A DNA stretch of 64,000 nucleotides from Ochotona curzoniae (lineage: Eukaryota; Chordata; Mammalia; Lagomorpha; Ochotonidae), in contig NW_024465751.1 in the NCBI RefSeq assembly GCF_017591425.1, forward strand, positions 7,502,001 to 7,566,000. The letters are read 5' to 3'. The notes beneath the pieces were generated by a model. It was given only the letters and a program-made list of their open reading frames with translations, was not told the origin of the DNA and did no database searches. This document shows positions 58,831 to 64,000 of this stretch, piece by piece; positions within the stretch are counted from its first letter, which is position 1, and each line of letters begins with the position of its first letter. The position numbers were made by a program, and so were the translations under genes.

Positions 58831-59842
58831 ATTGACTCTGTGTCTTTGGATTTGGCTTCCATGTATTCAACCAACAGCAGATTTAAGATTTTCAGAAAAA
58901 ATATATTCGCACTGGAGGTGTGCAGAATTTTTCCTTATAACTCTTCCATAAACAATGCAGTGTAGCAACTATATGCACATAATTCCCATTAGATAGTAGT
59001 GGTGGCTGAGTGTCCTGGAGATCGTGCGTAGGTCACAGGCAAATAGAAAGCCATTTTGTGTGAAGCACTTGGACATCTGTAGATACTGGAACCCATGCGG
59101 TGTACTTGGAACGATGGATAATGAGGAATTACTGTGTCTCTCTACAGAACTTGGGGTTTTGTGACATCACATAAATCTTACACAAGTTGCATTTTTCTAC
59201 ACCAAGCTCAACAAAGGAATTTTTCCAGAGAAGGGTATGAGAGAACATCAGGACTCAGATATTTAAAGAATCTGGTGGCCACTTTTTCTGCAGTTTTCTT
59301 ATGGGAACCATGATGGTGACAGCAATAGTCTGCCTGCTCACAAGGAGGGCATGCCAAATGGCAGTAAGCTACAGTGGACTGATGTCCCAGTCACATCACA
59401 CTGATACTTCTGTGTAATAATTGTAAATACTGTTGACAAGTGTCAAAAGCAAATCTTACTAATAATACATAATATTCGTGTAGGTAGCATTATCTATTAA
59501 ACATATGCACATTCATGCTAACCTGTCTGGAGCTCAGGTATTGTTAGGTATGTTCCAGGTGAACTTTAAGTGGCAATGATCTAACTATAGGCCCACGGAA
59601 CCCTTAATCTCCGTCAGCATGAAGCCCTTATCACCAGTTTATCAGGAGATTTCAACTCTTCCTGTGGATTCTTGAAATTTCATTATCATTCTACCAAAGC
59701 CATTTCTGCTGTGCTATTCTGCCAATAAACACTGTAAACTTCTCATACATATCCAAAAGCTCATGAAAATGTCATCCTCACATTGCATAAACTTTATTAT
59801 ACATATGTATCATTACCTGTGTGATGCTATCCATTGAGCTAA
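58831..59842. other. Unique intergenic sequence
   Basis: Nothing recognised, except that DNA around 59810-59842 and again at 60162-60240 may be two halves of one MIR split by the SINE. Confidence 0.4.
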
Positions 59843-60161
59843 TTTTTTTTAAGATTCATACTTTTATTTAAAATTCAGTTATACACAGAGGAGGAGGAAA
59901 GGCAGAGAGGAAGATCTTCCATCTGCTGCTTCACTCCCTAAGTGGTCACAACAGCCAGAACCGAGCCAGTGCAAAAGCCTCCTCCAGGTCTCCCACACAG
60001 GTGCAGGGTTTCAAGGCTTTGGGCCATTTCAGCTGCTTTTCCAGGCCACAAGCAGGGAGCTGGATGGGAAGTGGTGCTGCTGGGACATGAACCAGCACCC
60101 ATATGGGATTTCTGCCCCTGCAAGGCAAAGACTTTAGCCATGAGGCTACTGTGGTAGGCCC
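59843..60161 (-). mobile_element. C-SINE, antisense, full length
   Basis: T run, 'gaggaagatcttccatctgc', 'caggccacaagcagggagct' and antisense head 'ctactgtggtaggcc' are present. A short core gap lies near 59970. Confidence 0.9.
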
Positions 60162-60949
60162 AATTCACCTAACTTCTTTAAGTGTCAGTGTCTCTACCTC
60201 TCAAATATGGCTGATGCTAATAATAATATCCATCCCAAAATAATATCCTTTGTGTGATGCACGCCCAGACTAGGAACAGCCAATTAATCAACTTAAGCTA
60301 TTGCAAATGGGTAAAATCTCAGAAAAATCTAAAATAACACCCTCCAGATCATCTTGCCTCCTGCCAGGTTGTGAAATTATAACAGTTTCCTGGTATCGGT
60401 CTTCCTTTAGCAAAGTTGTGGACATTGGAGGTCCATGTTGTCATAACAAGGACAAGCACCAGTACAGGTTCTGGGGTTAGGACGTTTGCATTGTTTCTCC
60501 CTGGGAAGCTAACAGACAAATAAGCAACAAGTAGGAATAGACCTCAAATCTACACAAATGTGTTCATTTTAATCAAGGTTGTATACTTTCTCAAGTGTGC
60601 CCTAAGAATTTCTCTTTTTTCCCCATTCTTTATGTGTGTATCTATTTATATAAAGTGGGCAAATCTTATCTATATTATAATTCATATTAAGGAGTATTGA
60701 TACTTCCCAGCCTACCCCCACTGCTACCTGAAAGACCATCCACTCCTCTGCTTCCCTATGTCTTTATTTATTCATTGCAATAGCATACTTTCATTTCACT
60801 TAACAATCACAGGTTTAACACTCCATTAGGTGAAGATAGCAACACATTCCAAGTAGAAAATAATAAAAATAAAAAGACCTAAAAAACAGAACAAGCAAAA
60901 AACCTATCATTACTTAGATGTATAAACAATGGCTATACACAATAATAAA
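60162..60949. other. Unique intergenic sequence
   Basis: Begins with a MIR-like scrap ('acctaacttctttaagtgtc'). No gene is recognised. Confidence 0.4.
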
Positions 60950-62230
60950 AGTACAGAATTTCACTGTTGCTCCATTGGATTGCTTTTTTGTAGTCTGGGT
61001 TATCACACGTGAGAGAAAGCACATGATGTTTGTCTTTTGGGGACTTCATATTTCATTTAGTTTCAAAAGACAAGAGTTCATCCTATTTTACAACTGACTA
61101 GTATCCCATGGCCTTTGTATTCTATATTTTGATGGGCATCTGGTATGAATTATGCTGCTATAAACATGGGGGTACAGATAGTATTGATACACGGATTTCA
61201 TTTCCTTTGAATAAATTTCCAGGAATAAATTTCCTTTGACTAGATCATACAGTAGATCTATTTTCAGATCACTGAGGAATCTCCATACTGTCTCCCATAA
61301 TGGCTGCGTTAGTTTACATTCCCACCAACAGTGACATAGAACACCTTTTCCCCACATGCTTGCCAGCACACATTGTTTCCTGACTTCTGTATAATGACCA
61401 TTCCATCAGGAGTGAAGTGAAATTCCTTTGTGATTTTTATTTCCATTACCCCAGTAGATAGTGAGCCTCAGCATTTTTGTTGTTGTTGTTGTTGTTGGAA
61501 AGTTAGGTTTACAGAGAAAAGGAGATATGCAGAGAGAAAAATCTTCCATCTGCTGGTTCACTCCCCAAGTATCTGCAACGGCCGGAGCTGAGCCAATCCA
61601 AAGCCAGGAGCCAAGGAGCTTCTTCCTAGTCTCCCACACAGGTACAGAGTCCCAAGGCTTTGGCATCCTTGACAGCTTTCCCAGGCCACAAGCAGGAAGC
61701 TGGATGGGAAGCAGAGCATCTGGGACACAAACTGGTACCCATACGCCTTCCTGGTGTGTGCAAGGCTAGGATTTAGCCAGTGAGCCATCGTGCCAGGCCC
61801 AAAACCTGAGCGTTATTTCATATGTCTGTGGGAAATTTAAATTTCCTCCTTTGAAAGAAAGTCTGTCCATATCTTTTCACACTTCTTAAATGTATTATTT
61901 TGTTGTTGATGAGTTTCTTAAGCTCTTTATGGATCCTTGATATTAATCTATCGAATTTGCATAGACTGCAGATATGTTCTCCCTTTGTGCTGGTTGCCTT
62001 ATCATTTTGTTGATCATTTCCATCAAAGCACAATATCTTCTTAGTGCAATGTAATCCCACTTGTTTATTTTTGTTTTAATTGTCTGTACTTTTGGGGGTC
62101 TTTGTCCATGCCTATCTCATGCGCAGTATCAGGGATATTTTATTCTAGTCATTTGATGATATCATGTCTTAGATCTAGATCCTTGATCCATTTAGAGTTG
62201 ACCTTTGTACAAAATGTAAGCAATGGAGGC
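60950..62230 (-). mobile_element. LINE-1, antisense 3' UTR and ORF2 end, split by a SINE
   Basis: 'actgactagtatcccatggc', 'gctgctataaacatgggggt', 'catactgtctcccataatgg', 'ccaccaacagtgacatagaa', then after the SINE 'ctttatggatccttgatatt' and 'tttagagttgacctttgtac' are in antisense LINE-1 order. Confidence 0.8.
61478..61804 (-). mobile_element. C-SINE, antisense, nested in LINE-1, with target-site duplication
   Basis: Tail is a (GTT)n run (about 61479-61497). Core and head 'ccatcgtgccaggccc' are complete. LINE-1 sequence cctcagcatttt (61466-61477) recurs diverged as cctgagcgttattt (61805-61818), marking the target-site duplication. Confidence 0.93.
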
Positions 62231-63024
62231 AACATGCATTAGGTAATCTGTTACCTAATAGCATAATGACTTTAAACACAACTTGGAATAGAGCTTTCCT
62301 TTAACTGACTTCTGAGTTGCTAGCAAATCACTGTATGTCTGTAATTCCTTCTCTCAAAGTGAAGAAAAAGATATTACTTATGCAAACGTGACTGTCATAG
62401 GATTCAATGTGTTGTGTATAAGGTGTTCAGCAAAGTGCTCAACATTCTCTTTGAAGCAATATTGGGTTGTTGTTATGATTATTGTAACTGTTCATAGGAT
62501 GCCACTCTCAGCAAGCGTGTGTTTGTGTGTTGAGAAAAGAATGCATTTCTGCACATTTCATTATCTTCCCAATTTGAATTATTTTTTCCTAGGAGCCAAA
62601 ACTACTCCTTACATTCTCATATTTTACCAGTGTCTAATCCATCAATAGGCCCCCAAAGAACTCACAAAATGCTTATTCAGAGGAAGATCTCAAAGCAACA
62701 AGGTGACACAATTTTAGAGGTGTCATGTTTTCAATTTAAACCCAATACTTACAATTTGGCTCTTAATTCTGGATATCCCACTCAGAATTTGAGAACATGG
62801 TACATTCTGATAAGATGCAGAAAGCAGAAATATAGATCATTTTAGAGTTAGTGTATGTTCACCATAAAACACAGAACTCCACCTCCTTGATTCTCACAGA
62901 AGGAATTCATTCATTCCTTCAAATGGAATTAATTAGGTTTATCCATACATAGTACAGAGTTACAGTCTTTATCCTGATGGTTCCTACCTCCTAGCATTAA
63001 AGGAAGGCATACAGAGACACACGG

Positions 63025-63025
<1 letters not shown>
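62231..63025. other. Unique intergenic sequence
   Basis: No gene or repeat is recognised. Frames 62388-62648 and 62630-62845 have no motif. Confidence 0.4.

Positions 63026-63059
<34 letters not shown>
63026..63059. repeat. (GT)n microsatellite
   Basis: About 17 perfect GT units, directly followed by cacacgtg, so a short inverted CA part lies at its 3' side. Likely length-polymorphic. Confidence 0.97.
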
Positions 63060-63060
<1 letters not shown>

Positions 63061-63324
63061 ACACGTGCTAGGAGGAGGAGGTTGCTATACAGAAAGGTAA
63101 AACAGTATGAGTTAAAGGATGACTAGAAACTGAAGAAATACGACCACGTGCCAGAGTATATATAGGCAAAACAAAGGACAAATGCAGAAGCGCTGAGGTG
63201 AGAGTGAGCTTAGTGCAATTTGAAAGTAGGCAAAATCAACTTTCTCAGATGCCACCTGTAGGTGATAGTATGCAGCCTTTGTGACTTATTTGATTTGTTG
63301 TAAAGTATTCCAGGTTCTGTGTTC

Positions 63325-63735
63325 TCACTAATGACAGCATTTCCTTCTTAAGTTTCTGTATTTATTAACCTATGAATAGACCCTTAGGATATATATGCAT
63401 CCTGGCTGTTACAAACAACGCTGCAATGAACACAGGATGCAGATTTCCCTCCTACATACTGATTTTAGCTTCTTTGATTTAAAATAAAATGGCTGGATCA
63501 TATAATAATTCTACTTTTAGTTTTTTGTAGAATCTTTGTATTTTCCAAAACGACTACTAATTTACATTCCCACTGGGTGGATTCCCTTTTCTCCACATCC
63601 TAATCAACACTTGTTGTCATGTGTCTTTCTAATAATCGCCATTCCAGGAGGCATAAAGTGATACCTCCATGGTTTTAACTTGCATTTCCCTCATGAGAAG
63701 AGCCTTTGAGTATTTTTCATTGGCCATTGGATGTA
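63325..63735 (-). mobile_element. Old LINE-1, antisense 3' part
   Basis: 'ctggctgttacaaacaacgc', 'tgcaatgaacacaggatgca', 'tggctggatcatataataat', 'atttacattcccactgggtg' and 'taacttgcatttccctcatg' appear in antisense LINE-1 order. Confidence 0.75.
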
Positions 63736-64000
63736 TTCTAGAAACTGAAGGGGAAATGCAGTGATAAGGAAAGATCAATTACACTGAATGATGAACCCAG
63801 TTAACAATAATGTGTTATATATTTAAGAATTACTAACATGAACTTTAACATTCTCAACATGAAAAATATGAATTCATGGAGTGATGTGTACATTAATTAA
63901 TCTGACTCTGCATTATGAACATAAATCAAAATGATGTGATGTGTCTTATACACAACTACTTATCAACTTAAAATTATTTTTTAAAAAAAGAAAGCAGGTG
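63736..64000. other. Unique AT-rich sequence
   Basis: Nothing is recognised up to the window end. Confidence 0.4.

Overview
This window looks like AT-rich nuclear DNA from a lagomorph, and I see no host gene in it. The main evidence is about eighteen young C-type SINEs. They are tRNA-derived, roughly 320 bp long, start with a GGGCCTGG-like head, carry a GGTTCTAATCC B box, and end in CT-rich DNA followed by an (AATAAA)n-like tail. The head and core match the pika (Ochotona) version as I remember it better than the rabbit version, so pika is my preferred but inferred assignment. All long open frames are short (165 codons at most) and are explained by SINEs, LINE-1 remnants or chance. I found no splice-bounded exon, rRNA, tRNA gene, CRISPR array or prokaryotic feature. 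The window reads as intergenic (gene-desert) or deep intronic DNA.

Layout. 1-6.4 kb is mostly unique sequence with a head-to-head SINE pair (2.2-2.7 kb), a single SINE (3.2 kb) and two motif-dense stretches (about 4.0-4.2 and 5.0-5.2 kb) that could be conserved regulatory elements. 6.4-18.6 kb holds three antisense LINE-1 3' parts, several old C-SINEs and a large (TC)n tract. 20.7-26.3 kb is a LINE-1 cluster: antisense copies flank a sense copy with decayed ORF1/ORF2 and an internal deletion, and a second sense 3' end follows. 26.3-31.3 kb is mainly unique with MIR-like relics. 31.3-38.1 kb is the densest repeat block, with seven young C-SINEs, a MaLR-like LTR and two LINE-1 parts. 38.7-43.8 kb is the longest stretch in which I recognise no repeat. 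44-51.7 kb has L2 relics and five young C-SINEs. 51.8-58.3 kb holds an unexplained diverged direct duplication, a three-copy 35-bp minisatellite, a LINE-1 end and the best-looking non-coding conservation candidate (57.0-57.7 kb). 58.3-64 kb holds C-SINEs, an L2-like relic and two antisense LINE-1 parts, one split by a SINE.

Nothing here forms an operon, pathway or coding system. The biology on view is retrotransposition history, microsatellites arising from SINE tails, and a few candidate enhancers. Repeat names were assigned by recall of consensus patterns, not by a database search, so family and edge calls are approximate.
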